From NCBI GenBank assembly GCA_034190875.2, contig CM067343.1, positions 23,995,213 through 24,059,212 of the forward strand: a DNA stretch of 64,000 nucleotides, read 5' to 3'. This DNA comes from Urechis unicinctus. Its lineage: Eukaryota; Annelida; Polychaeta; Xenopneusta; Urechidae. Below, piece after piece: positions 53,861 through 64,000 of the stretch. Within the stretch, counting starts at the first letter, position 1. Each line of letters starts with the position of its first letter. The notes under the pieces are model-generated. The model saw only the letters and a program-made list of their open reading frames with translations. It was not told where the DNA came from and did no database searches. The position numbers and the translations under genes were made by a program.

Positions 53861-55900
53861 CAGTAATTTAATCTACATTAATTGCATTATTATTCACCGT
53901 CTGAATGGCATTGTATCGACCGACCAGTACCCTTTAAAATAGCTCCAACGAATCAAAACCGTCTTGTTTGCTTTTTCGCAAGTTTAACAACATGGAATAA
54001 ATTATTAGTGAGTTAAATGGCTAAGCTGAACATTGTAGATTTGTGACAGATATATTCCGTTTTAAGGGGCAAGCTTATCATTGTCATCAGCGCTATTCAC
54101 ACTCAATATCACATTACCATAGGATATATGTCTTTTTGATATAAGTCAACGAATCGTGAAGATCGTTTGCTGTTTTACAATTCAATAACTCTTCGTCTTC
54201 TCTCCTCTCCATGTCTGAATCGATTGATGATGCGCATGAATTTGTGACTAATCCAATAGCTATTAAATCTTGCCGTTTACTGGAATTGGTTGGCAGTTGT
54301 TTGGTTGTATTGTCATAATGTGGAGTTTCCGATTCAAATGCTTGATAATTGGTAAATCATAATACGGTCCGTGTCAACAGTCCGCAAACAAAGGGAAATA
54401 TCATGGTGTGTGGAATCGGATTTATTGACTGTGTTTAAAAACTTTGGTTTACGCTAATTATCTGTGTTAATTGTAATTGAATGCTGTTGTGAACACACTT
54501 GTCAAAATAGGATTTCCATGTCCAGGGTATGTGTTGTAGCGTACCCACCCTGCTCCACCTTCCATCCCACCCAAAGATGTATTGAGTACGTAGACCCCAA
54601 AATGGCTGCAGAAAATAGACCGCATGCACTGTAGAACCGAGGTCATCCAAACTATTCCAAAGACCCTGTCATTATAAAATCTTGACAGATAGATAGAGGA
54701 TGCACGAGACAATGTTACTATCTAGGAAGGAAATAAGAGCTATCTATCAAGTGCAATTATATGAAATAACAAACAAACACACGATGTAACAATAACACAA
54801 AAAGCTACAAATGCAGAAATGACGCTAGTGTACATGAGATGAAGCAAATATGATAGATATATAACTGTGTGCCATTGCCGAAATACCGTTTATGTGACAA
54901 TTTACAATCGAATTATGCATGCACAAAAGGGCAAAGGCTCATCACGTATTCGATTGCATGAATTTGGAGGGTATAATTGGATCATGCAATCAAACATGAA
55001 CAGTGATATCGCAGCTGTGCAGAATCTAAAAATATATTACCTCTTGTGCCCCTTGGGTCGACAAGAAAGTTCTAATTCATCATTATTTACAACGAATCCA
55101 CTAACTTACTTGGAAATGCCTTGTTCTGTATATATACCCTACATAAGTGTATGTAGAGGAGACAGGAAACTGTAACGAGACTTCATTAGAAAAGTCAACG
55201 TCACAACCAGGTAACACATACATAATAGTTTAATTCATTACTTACCATTAAGCATAACAACGAGATGTATTGTGAAAGATTGCGCTAAAAATCATCACAT
55301 CCAGCACAAGCTTTGCTCTGTTCTAGGCAACGAAACAGTGTTTAAAAAGTACAGTGGTGATATAATTTATCCAATTAAAATACGCCGAGAAATGTCCCGA
55401 AATCACATGATACGAGAATGATAAATATTAATTTCGTACACAAATTCTAATTTAGGCAGTAAACCAATTGCTGCTTAGACTCGTTTTTCAGGTATGTCAT
55501 TAAACTGCGCAGTGCGAGCAAACAAAAAAAGCACCCTAATCGATTCCCAATGCAATAATTCATTTAATGCTTCAATAACACGATTGAGTCTAAAATTAGT
55601 ATACTGCAATTCCAGTTCAGAGATTTTATTGCTGATTCTTTTTATGTGATACCTTTTATCGTGCACAAACATATGCTGGTTAACATGGCTATCGGCTTCT
55701 TGTCGGGAAATGAACGTTCAACAACATCGATAAATATAAATGTCAGGGATATGCCGGATTTAAAAGCCTCTTCTCACTCCATGCACAGTCATAGCCAATA
55801 TTTTATTCGGGGATAAGGCGTCTAATGAAACGTGGTTGTCTCATTCGAACCCCCATATATTACAATCATTGCCCGATGTCCCCTGAATTTTAATGGTTCC
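53860..55900 (+). repeat. Array copy F, blocks rho, xi and omicron
   Basis: Rho (53840-54400) matches copy D. Xi (54400-55440) matches B, D and E. Omicron (55450-55900) matches B and D. Positions 55126-55462 are the upright counterpart of the inverted segment in copy G/H at 60.0-60.35 kb. No gene is present. Confidence 0.8.
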
Positions 55901-57945
55901 AAATGAACGGCTATCACACTATAACCAAAGAGTTTAAAGTTACGCTAAGAGGGCTCACTTCGAGGGGCTCGGCGGTGATCGCTTCCCTAATTGCAATACA
56001 TTGCAATCTTAAGGTGGCGCTACCATGACACAAACACAAGCAAATGGGAATATTTGACTGACATCACTGCGATTAGTGAGAGAGTCTTTAATTACCATCC
56101 TGGTCTCCATCAAGCATTTTCTTCTTTAAAATTTGCCCCCATTATTTATGATATCCGACTACAGCATGAACACTGCATAAGGCAAATTCAATTCGCAATA
56201 AAAAATCCTGAATTATTGATCAACGCTATGTCATGCATTGCCAAATCATGCTTATATGATATATGTCCGTCCATTCCCAATCAATGTGTCTGTGTGTTTT
56301 GATATGTGCACAATCACTTAGGTTTACTACTGTCCTATATCAGTAGTCAATTGTCACTATGTCTCAATTAACTCCTGTATATTGCAAATATTTGCATATG
56401 TTGTGGCTCACACCCATCCACAACATAACTCACCGGTGGCTCAACCACCCACAGCATAACTCACCGGTGGCTCAACCATCCGCAGCATAATTCACCGATG
56501 ACTCACAGCCCCCCGCAGCATAACTCATTGGTGGCTCACAACCAGCTGTAGCATAACTCACGGTGGTTCATTACCACCCGCAGCAAAAAAATGCATGAGA
56601 TATCCTATAACGTTTTATGACGTTGATTCAATGTGAACACCTGAGAGCCACAAACATGCCTCCTCAGTGATTACCCTTCGATTATTTTACGTAGTTTATG
56701 ACTGATCCATTGCCCCTATGACAGTGTAGCAATTGTACATCGGCGTCGGTGTGGATTATAATTATCTCGGTGTTAGCTGAGTTCATATCATGTGACTCTC
56801 AAAGGTTCGTGTCTGGCTCTCATCAGACTCTGTTCAATCGCCGCTTCGTTCACTTATTAAGATACAAAAGATGGTCTTAAAACAATGCAATCTCTTGTAT
56901 TTGCGATACCTCTTTCGGCTAGGTTCAGATACACGGATATCAAAACCTTGTCTTGGACATTTAAATACGATGTAATCTTAATCAGTAGTTAAAATGGACA
57001 ATGGTCGATGCCACTTGGATAGATCGACATAATGATTTAATAGAAAAGACAATTTACACTATAAAATAGCTTGCCGTGGTTTTTAAAACGTCTTGTCTGA
57101 TATGCATTCGAATTGCTCGGGATTATCCTTATCATAAATTGCCGGTATTCACGTTGAACAATTAAGTCGCCTTATGCTATTATCGGTTGTGCATGATTCT
57201 AACAAGAGTGGTAGGATACCGTTGCAACTTTATCATTTAGGCATGGATCGATATTTGTACCAGTGCTTTTCCATCAATAGGCCAATTAGGGTCATTGTGT
57301 GCTGACAACATTTCAACCCAGGCGCTTAGTCCTAAATAACTGACTGCAGCTTGAACGGGGTGGGGGTGGAGGTGTGGCATCTGTTGTGAATCTATGCACA
57401 TCCATTTGTGCTGTGATTTTGTAAAGCGACAACAAAAGACACACATTTCTTCTTGACTTTCATAACCTTGCAGAAGTAATTAGTTAGATAAAATACTACT
57501 TTATTAGGAATTGGATTGACATTTTTCTTTATTAAAAAGCGAGTTTATCGTCGTTTTCTCGTAATATAATGTGACAGCAGCAAATCATCATCCTAATTAA
57601 GGCAATGCTGGGTTTAATGACGCTTCATTTTATCAATCATAATTTTGTGTATATGCTGCTTTAAAGTTTCGCTTCCACAGATAATTATCAAACGCCCTGC
57701 AGATCTATTCCATCAGTCGTCAAACCACTTATTGGTTGCGGCTCTTCAGATCAGACTAACACGCATTGATAATCAAGTTCTATTCACGTGTCTAAAGCAA
57801 ACTTTTTACTGTAGTAGGCACTCACTCACCCTTCTTTCGTACATGCAAGAGATTCCCCATAACTTTTTATGACTTTGATTCAATGTGAGAAACTGAGCGT
57901 CTGAAACATGCCCGTCACGCTCCCTCCCGTACATTGTTACTTGTC
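55900..57945 (+). repeat. Array copy G, beta to short eta
   Basis: The lead (55960-56090) is shared with copy F only. Beta, gamma and early delta (56096-56885) are about 96% identical to copy H (60748-61548). From 56900 the sequence instead follows copy F (CTAGGTTCAGATACACGGAT, GTAGTTAAAATGGACAATGG), after a deletion of about 190 bases. Zeta is 57240-57620 and eta 57645-57900, in the short form joining mu directly through GTCACGCTCCCTCC. Pi, alpha and epsilon are absent. Confidence 0.85.
56405..56590 (+). repeat. Gamma minisatellite, about five units
   Basis: Five units of 29-34 bp in the same order and with the same variants as in copy H: two ACCGGTGGCTCAACCA units, one CGATGACTCACAG, one ATTGGTGGCTCACAAC and one CACGGTGGTTCATT. 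Identical variant order shows recent common origin. Confidence 0.93.
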
Positions 57946-58725
57946 AAATTAAAGTTGTTAAGTGATTTGTGAGAAGAAACACTAATATATTACCAATATG
58001 ATGGCAGTATCACAGAACCGAGCTCTAGCAACCTTAATATCTTTTAATTAATGCTGTAGACTAGTAACGTTAGCCTTATCAGATCAAGGATGCTTGTTAG
58101 TCGTTGGCGTTGAACGAAGCTCGATTTAAATCTTTCTTGCCTCATGTCATGGTAATTTTATACCTCCAGTTCGCCCATGAACTTGTGCAATTTGATTTGT
58201 GTGTCCGTCTACATGGTCATCTTCTTCATTCAAAACAATGCAACAAGGCAGATGCAAATTGGTTCATACTTTCTACTGTCAACTGCGAGCCTATGCTGTT
58301 GGCAAGGATGTTGCCTTCAATGCCACAACGTAGTTGTTTTTATCACCATACATTCGATACCACATAACAATTAGAACAGTGTTCACGGTGGGAATTATAG
58401 TGGGTTCAGGAAGGAATCAGCCCCTACGCATTTCAGTTTGCTAGGCCGTCCTCTGAAAAGTGGAATAGTTTAATCAACAAACATAAATCACCGAATTGCT
58501 ATAAAAGAAAAGTAAGGATAATACGGGAATCATGGCGGGGTCACACGCCGGTTCCTAAGAGGTCAGTGTAAGGTTTAAGGATAGGTTATTGTCGATGTAA
58601 AGGTAGGGGACAATCGGTGATTCGATCTGAACTCTATTCCGAAAACACTCCTAGGTGCATAGGGATCAATTGTCAGAACGTAACAATCTGAAGCATCGGG
58701 TACGGTATTGATACGGTACTTTATC
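57945..58725 (+). repeat. Array copy G, mu block
   Basis: Mu matches copy C best (23.3-23.96 kb): TAAGTGATTTGTGA, TTGGCAAGG..GTTGCCTTCAATGCCA, CAACAAACATAAATCACCGA. Two overlapping frames (58104-58367 and 58177-58374) correspond to broken frames in the other copies. The block ends in AT-rich sequence running into a GA repeat. Confidence 0.8.
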
Positions 58726-58774
58726 AAGAGAGATAGAGAGAGCGAGAGAGATGAGAGAGATAGAGAGAGAGAGA

Positions 58775-58809
<35 letters not shown>

Positions 58810-59056
58810 TAGGAGCAGAGAGAGACACAGAGAGAGACAGGAGAGAGAGAGGGGGAGAGAGAAAAGAGAGAGGAGAGTGGGGGGGAGAGGAGACAGGGGT
58901 ACAGAGAGATAGAGATAGGGGAGAGAGGGAGGAAGCGAGAGAGCGAGAGATAGAGAGGAGAGACTAGAGAGAGAATATATATATATATATGGCCTTATGA
59001 ATATATATATATATATATATTATATATTATATAAATAGTTTTTACATATATATATA
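58726..59056. repeat. (GA)n then (AT)n microsatellite
   Basis: About 250 bases of purine-only GA repeat with GGG and GCGA interruptions (58726-58974), a strong strand asymmetry. Then come AT runs to about 59056, separated by GGCCTTATGA at 58991-59000. Confidence 0.95.
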
Positions 59057-59735
59057 TTTGCCACGAGCGCGACCTTTAGTGGACAAACTGCCAACCTTTC
59101 GTAGACTTGGGTCCACGAAAGGATATTATGTCCACCTAAAGTCAACGCATATTTTCGACCAAAATAATTGGAAATACTTAGGTTTGACCATTCAAATGTG
59201 AAAGCCGAGTTTTAGTAACGTAAAAAGATAATCTTTCACACGTGACTTCTTTGGATTTTTAATATACTAGCGCGAAAGAAAATTTTAACAACTAACCATT
59301 CGGTGTACTTAACCCACAAAACCTCAATATTTTCCATACAACCATACTATACTACTCCGACCAAATTGCCAAAATAATGTTTAATCATGTGGTGTTGGAA
59401 GTATTTATTTGAAAAATAAAATATTTGAGATTATTTTTAAATTTTCAGTACCGATTTACTCCCTATTTTTGTCTCCGTATATTCATCAATCTACGCTAGT
59501 TGAATTAGGAATCGCGAAATGCTACCAATGGTTTCATAATGATCACCTCTACACCCACAATATTATGTTTCTAACATCCATGAATGTCTGAAAATGATTT
59601 AAAGATTTTCTGGTATTTCAACACCTATTCGAACATATATATGGGCACGCAAAGGTTTGGTTTTCTACGTATAAATTAGTGCCTTACCCTTTCGTGGACG
59701 ACATTTCGAGGACAAAAAAGTATATACCAGTAATG
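59057..59735 (+). mobile_element. Probable non-autonomous element with nested inverted motifs
   Basis: This segment has no match in the array and is compositionally distinct. Its left end contains four related 12-base words in nested inverted order: CCTTTAGTGGAC (59073-59084), CCTTTCGTAGAC (59095-59106), then after a TTGG loop GTCCACGAAAGG (59111-59122) and GTCCACCTAAAG (59130-59141). The inner pair would form a 12-base stem with one G-T pair. At the right end CCTTTCGTGGAC recurs (59688-59699), the perfect inverse of GTCCACGAAAGG, followed by TTTCGAGGAC. Terminal palindromic arms around about 600 bases of AT-rich filler suggest a MITE-like or other non-autonomous DNA element. A 60-codon frame inside (59409-59591) is too short to judge. 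No target-site duplication could be fixed because the left flank is an AT microsatellite. Confidence 0.45.
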
Positions 59736-59879
59736 CAAAGATTTTTTTGTTCGCGTTTTAAACTATTTCATTTATCAATTACATATGCAGAATAAATAAT
59801 TTTGAATAATTAATGAGAGCAAAAAATGTGCTATAAATAAAAATTTGTTCCAAGAATGGTTGGAGTCAAGGAAAGGTTG
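59736..59879. other. AT-rich spacer before the GAT tract
   Basis: About 140 bases with no array match. May belong to the preceding element or be its flank. Confidence 0.3.
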
Positions 59880-59941
59880 TAATGATGGTGCTGCTGCTGA
59901 CGATGACGACGACGATGAAGATGACGACGAAGACGATTATA

Positions 59942-59978
<37 letters not shown>

Positions 59979-59992
59979 CGATGATGACATTA
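59880..59992. repeat. (GAT)n/(GAC)n trinucleotide repeat
   Basis: About 110 bases of GAC, GAT and GAA triplets giving an Asp/Glu-rich frame. Unlike the tracts at 34.69 and 52.08 kb, its flanks do not match nu, so it may be independent or relocated. Confidence 0.92.
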
Positions 59993-59999
59993 CAAATGT

Positions 60000-60346
60000 T
60001 GAGCACACCTCGAGTTACTGCGAAAAATGGCATTTGTGTACGAAATTAATATTTATCTATCTAGTATCATGTGATTTCGAACACTTCTGCCATGGCGTAT
60101 TTTAATTGGATACATTATATTACCACTGTACTTTTCCAAAACTGTTCCGTTGCTTAAAATAGGGCAAAGCCTGTGCTTGATGCGATGATTTTCAGCGCAG
60201 TCTTCCACAACACATCTCGTTGAAATGCTTAATGATAAGTTATTAAATAAATTATTATCCATGCGCTACCTTTCTGCGTAAGCAACATGACGGTTACTCT
60301 CATAATGAAGTGTCTCATCTACATATACTAATGGAGGGTATATATA
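60000..60346 (-). repeat. Inverted piece of xi/omicron block
   Basis: Read on the minus strand, 60345 down to about 60007 matches 55126 to 55462 in order: CTGTTCTGTATATATACC, the CTTCATTA words, CACAGGCTTTGCCCTATTTT, AAAGTACAGTGGTAATATAA and TAAATATTAATTTCGTAC. At 60347 the plus strand resumes with AAACCAACCGCTGCTTAGAC, the homologue of 55463 onward. The right breakpoint is therefore sharp. This is the only inverted array piece seen in the window. Confidence 0.85.
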
Positions 60347-60747
60347 CAGAACAGTAAACCAACCGCTGCTTAGACTCGATTTTTAGGACGTCATTGAACC
60401 GCCACAGTACGAGCAAACAAGAAGCAATCTCATCGATTCCCAATGTAATAATTTATTTAATGCTTCCATTACACTATTTAGTATTAAATTAATAAACAGC
60501 AATTCATGTTCAGAGATGCGATGATTCTTTTTTATGTGACACAGTTTATCGTGTACAAACATAGGCTGGCAAACATGGCTATTGGCTTCTTGTCGGGATA
60601 TGAACTTTCTACAACACCGATAAATATAAATGTCAGGGATATGCCTTTACGTATTCCATACACAGCCTTAGTCAATGATTAAATTGGGGACAAGGTGTCT
60701 AATGAATGGTGTTGGTCACATTTGAACCACACAATCATTGCCCCGAC
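60347..60747 (+). repeat. Omicron block before copy H
   Basis: Matches 55463-55890 and 20.03-20.42 kb (CATCGATTCCCAATG, CGGCTTCTTGTCGGGA type words). It ends abruptly at CCCCGA|CCATCCTGG, skipping the 180-base lead (GGCGGTGATCGC..) that precedes beta in copies F and G. Confidence 0.8.
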
Positions 60748-63620
60748 CATCCTGGTCTCCATCAAGCATTTTCTTCTTTAAAATTTGCCCCCATTATTGA
60801 AATTATGATATCCGACTACAGCATGAACACTGCATAAGGCAAATTCAATTCGCAATAAAAAATCCTGAATTATTGATCAACGCTATGTCATGCATTGCCA
60901 AATCATGCTTATATGATATATGTCCGTCCATTCCCAATCAATGTGTCTGTGTGTTTTGATATGTGCACAATCACTTAGGTTTACTACTGTCCTATATCAG
61001 TAGTCAATTGTCACTATGTTTTCGATTAACTCCTCTATATTGCATATTCAGCTTTGATATATTCGTTTGTGGCTCACACACATCCACAGCATAACTCACC
61101 GGTGGCTCAACCACCCGCAGCATAACTCACCGGTGGCTCAACCATCCACAGCATAACTCACCGATGACTCACAGCCCCCCGCAGCATAACTCATTGGTGG
61201 CTCACAACCAGCTGTAGCATAACTCACGGGTGGTCCATTACCACCCGCAGCAAAACAATGCATGAGATATCCTATAACGTTTTATGACGTTGATTCAATG
61301 TGAACACCTGAGAGCCGTAAACATGCCTCCTCAGTGATTACCCTTCGATTATTTTACGTAGTTTATGACTGATCCATTGCCCCTATGACAGTGTAGCAAT
61401 TGTACATCGGCGTCGGTGTGGATTATAATTATCTCGGTGTTAGCTGAGTTCATATCATGTGACTCTCAAAGGTTCGTGTCTGGCTCTCATCAGACTCTGT
61501 TCAATTGCCGCTTCGTTCACTTATTAAGATACAAAAGATGGTCTTAAAACAATGCAAACCTCTTCAATTTTGGTGTCTACAAAGTCGATTGTATACTGCG
61601 TAATCACAGTATAAGGATTTATGCACTGGGAAAAGCACGCTTTTAGTTCTGAGTCGGCATCCGCTTTAATCTCTTGTGTCTAATCACATGACAAGCGTGT
61701 TCTCTATTTTATCGTGTCGTTATTATCAAGCATTTTCGATACCCGTTCAGAAGCGCGAATATTAAAAATTGTCGTAGCCATTTCAATACGATGTAATCTA
61801 AATCGGCAAATTGCTGTCTTTGATACTACATTATATCACTAGTACAAAATAGAGAATGATCGTAGGACAATCAACTAAAGTCGCCGTATACCAGTATCGG
61901 TTATGTATGATTCTAGCTAGTGCTAACATAATTGTTCGCTAGTCGTGGAATACCGCTGCCACTTTATCCCATGAGAGTTTATCGATATTTGCACAGGTGC
62001 TTCGCCATCAATGGGTAAAAAAGGGTTATTGCGGGCTGATAGGGAGGGTGGAGGTGTTGCGTCTTTTGTGAATCTATGCAAAACCCTTTGCGCTGTGAAT
62101 ATTAAAGGGACAATAAAATCACACAATTCTTCTCAATTTAATTACCTTGCAAAAGTTATTAGTAAGATAAAAGGCTACTTTATTAAGAATTTGATTGACA
62201 GATTTCGTTAATAAAGGGCGACATTATCGCCGTTTTCTTTCAATATGATTTGACAGCAGCATAGTCAGCACTTTATTTTAGCAAAGCTGGAGTTAATGAC
62301 GCTTCACGTTATCAATTTTAATGACGCCGCTTTAGCGTTTGATGTTTCTCTTCATGGAAATACGTTTGCGTCGGTTTGTTTGCCTGCGTTGCGCATGAAC
62401 TTGGGACTATTTGCTATTGTGCCGTTTGTTACTGGTTTGAATACCGTAGTGCAGTAATGACATGTCATTAACAACAAGTCAGTTATGCATTGTGCGAAAT
62501 AATTTTAGGTATAAGCTGCTTTTAAGGATTGCTTTCTCAGATAATTCTCAAAATTCCTGCAGAACTATTCCATCGGTCGTCCAACAACGTATAGGTTGCG
62601 TCTCTTCAAATCAGACAAACACGCAATAACAATCAAAGTCTATTCACGTGTCAAAAGCTATCTGATAATTGTAGTAGCCACTCATTAACCCATCACTTGT
62701 AAATGCAAGAGATTTCCCATAATGTTTTATGGCGTTGATTCAATATGAACAACTGAGCGCCGGAGGCATGCTCGTCATCTTAAAGCCTAAACGCGATTAA
62801 ATCCTTCGATGGGTATGTTGTACTCTGCATAAAAATTACTGTGGGAGTATTTAATTTGCAAAAGATATCAGCATAGATGCTACTCAGTGTAAGTGTTGGT
62901 GATATAAAATCAAAATATCTAACCTGATCAGCACAAAAACAGCTGTGTTAAATCAGAAGATATGACATGTCATCTAACCTCTTTAGTGTTATTAGCTGAC
63001 TAACTCTCCATAAGAATAAACTACTCGTGTGTGTTTGTACAGCACCTTATAGGCAATCATGCGGTTAACGAGAATATAATCCTTGAGACAGATTACATTT
63101 GTAATAAATTAAGCAACTCATGTATGCCCCTTTGATCGCATCACTTTTATTGAATGAATATTAGTGAGAAGCGCACCACAACTTTATGACATACGCCATA
63201 ATTCTATATCATGAACATACGTAGCAAGATCAGACTTAATTAATGTTTTCACCACATCTTATGTATGTTCAAAAGCCGTATTTTTCTTTGATACGTTTTA
63301 TGCAATACAAGTAGTTCATATACAGCCATAGTATGCATGATACTATGTACTAAGCATCGAAAAGAGCCCGGTGAGACGCGTTGAGTCTGCAAATTTGATC
63401 CGCTCTTGCTCTTACAAAACACTATATGTCTCCATTATTTCCAAGATTGCCATTTAATTGGAATGATTCTACACCACTCAATCAAATACATGATGCTATT
63501 ATGAGCTACAGTAAGCAATCAATCAACATGATGTCATGACTCGAAGGGTAAGGTCCAATAATTCCTAGCCAAGGCAATTATATTAAATGCATAACATGCT
63601 AACTTCTTTTCCCTGAGTTT
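60748..63620 (+). repeat. Array copy H, beta to long eta
   Basis: Beta, gamma and early delta (60748-61548) are about 96% identical to copy G. Delta continues to 61800, intact where G is deleted. Zeta is 62000-62460 and eta 62510-62990 in the long form. The extension (62990-63615) follows copy F at 85% rising to about 97% in the last 100 bases. The second conserved motif is at about 62721 in the form AATGTTTTATGGCGTTGATT. No supported gene is present. Confidence 0.85.
61076..61258 (+). repeat. Gamma minisatellite, about five units
   Basis: Same five-unit order as copy G with a handful of substitutions. Followed at 61277 by the conserved ACGTTTTATGACGTTGATTC motif. Confidence 0.93.
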
Positions 63621-63763
63621 CGCTCTGAATATTGAAAATTTCTTGTGGAAAATATACCCGTTTTTTATTGTATATCATGTGTTCAACACATTTGTGAATA
63701 GTATTTATGGATCGCATTAAACCTTAAAGGTTTGTTAAATTGGTCAAAACTGATCTTACTTAC

Positions 63764-63949
63764 TTGCCACCTGTTTCTTGGTGTTCAGGTAATTCATAGA
63801 TAATTCCTGTTACTATTGCTAGGAATTTTTTCGTGCCATCAGAAAGGTTCATTAAAACCCACCAATTGCTGACATATGGAGACAGGTAACGAGTATGCAT
63901 TTGGCGCATTGCCTCCGTGTGCCCTGCTGAAACATGCCAATACTGCCTT
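63764..63949 (-). CDS. Candidate internal coding exon, 186 nt, unknown protein
   Basis: On the minus strand a T-rich stretch ending ATCTTAG (acceptor AG at 63951-63950) opens an exon of 186 bases that closes at GGTGGCAA|GTAAGTAAG, a near-ideal donor. The frame is open throughout, starting RQYWHVSAGHTEAMRQM and continuing YLSPYVSNWWVLMNLSDG, KKFLAIVTGIIYELPEHQ. The exon begins with one base of a split codon and ends with two, so its length is a multiple of three and it could be skipped or duplicated without shifting frame. Composition is typical of a folded protein (paired Trp, hydrophobic strand-like run AIVTGII). I do not recognise the family. The frame remains open upstream to a TAG close to the window edge, so it could also be a start-containing piece. 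It lies just beyond the end of array copy H in unique sequence. Confidence 0.45.
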
Positions 63950-64000
63950 CTAAGATGATACATAATAAAAGATCAATGGCACCCTATCACTTGTGGGGCA

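Overview
The window looks like intergenic or intronic DNA from a large, AT-rich metazoan genome. It has very long (AT)n, (AC/GT)n, (CT/GA)n and (GAT)n tracts, no dense coding sequence, no ribosome-binding-site or operon structure, and a few exon-like reading frames bounded by GT/AG splice sites. Such long mixed microsatellites are common in cephalopods and some other lophotrochozoans, but that is a weak inference and I cannot name a species.

The dominant feature is an old, decayed, higher-order direct tandem array that fills nearly the whole window. Reading the sequence against itself, I find about eight partial copies (my labels A to H) of one long unit built from an ordered set of blocks. 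Block order, with an example position for each: alpha (11.37 kb), beta (21.3 kb), gamma (a 30-33 bp minisatellite, 21.66 kb), delta (21.9 kb), epsilon (12.8 kb), zeta (13.4 kb), eta (14.2 kb), theta (14.9 kb), iota (15.9 kb), kappa (16.5 kb), lambda (tRNA-promoter-like, 30.2 kb), mu (17.2 kb), nu (17.7 kb), rho (34.75 kb), xi (18.8 kb), omicron (20.0 kb), pi (20.5 kb), then alpha again. No copy is complete. Copies start near 1 (A), 11.3 kb (B), 20.9 kb (C), 25.0 kb (D), 37.7 kb (E), 44.65 kb (F), 55.9 kb (G) and 60.7 kb (H). Blocks are in direct orientation everywhere except one inverted piece of about 340 bp at 60.0-60.35 kb. Most copies look about 70-85% alike by eye. A few patches (56.1-56.9 versus 60.75-61.55 kb; 47.64-47.74 versus 63.5-63.6 kb) are about 96% or more alike, which suggests ongoing conversion or unequal exchange. 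Reading frames inside the blocks are not kept between copies, so the array appears non-coding.

Sequence I could not place in the array: 1.2-3.37 kb (with a two-exon minus-strand gene candidate), 27.4-28.1 kb, 47.75-51.15 kb (with an exon candidate and a 49-50 bp minisatellite), part of 53.4-53.85 kb, 59.05-59.87 kb (a probable non-autonomous element with nested inverted motifs), and 63.62-64 kb (with a minus-strand exon candidate of 186 nt). The exon candidates at the two ends lie on the same strand and have compatible phases, so the array could sit inside a very large intron, but this is unproven. No rRNA, complete tRNA, CRISPR array or intact transposase gene was seen. Block boundaries are read by eye and should be taken as accurate to about 50 bases.
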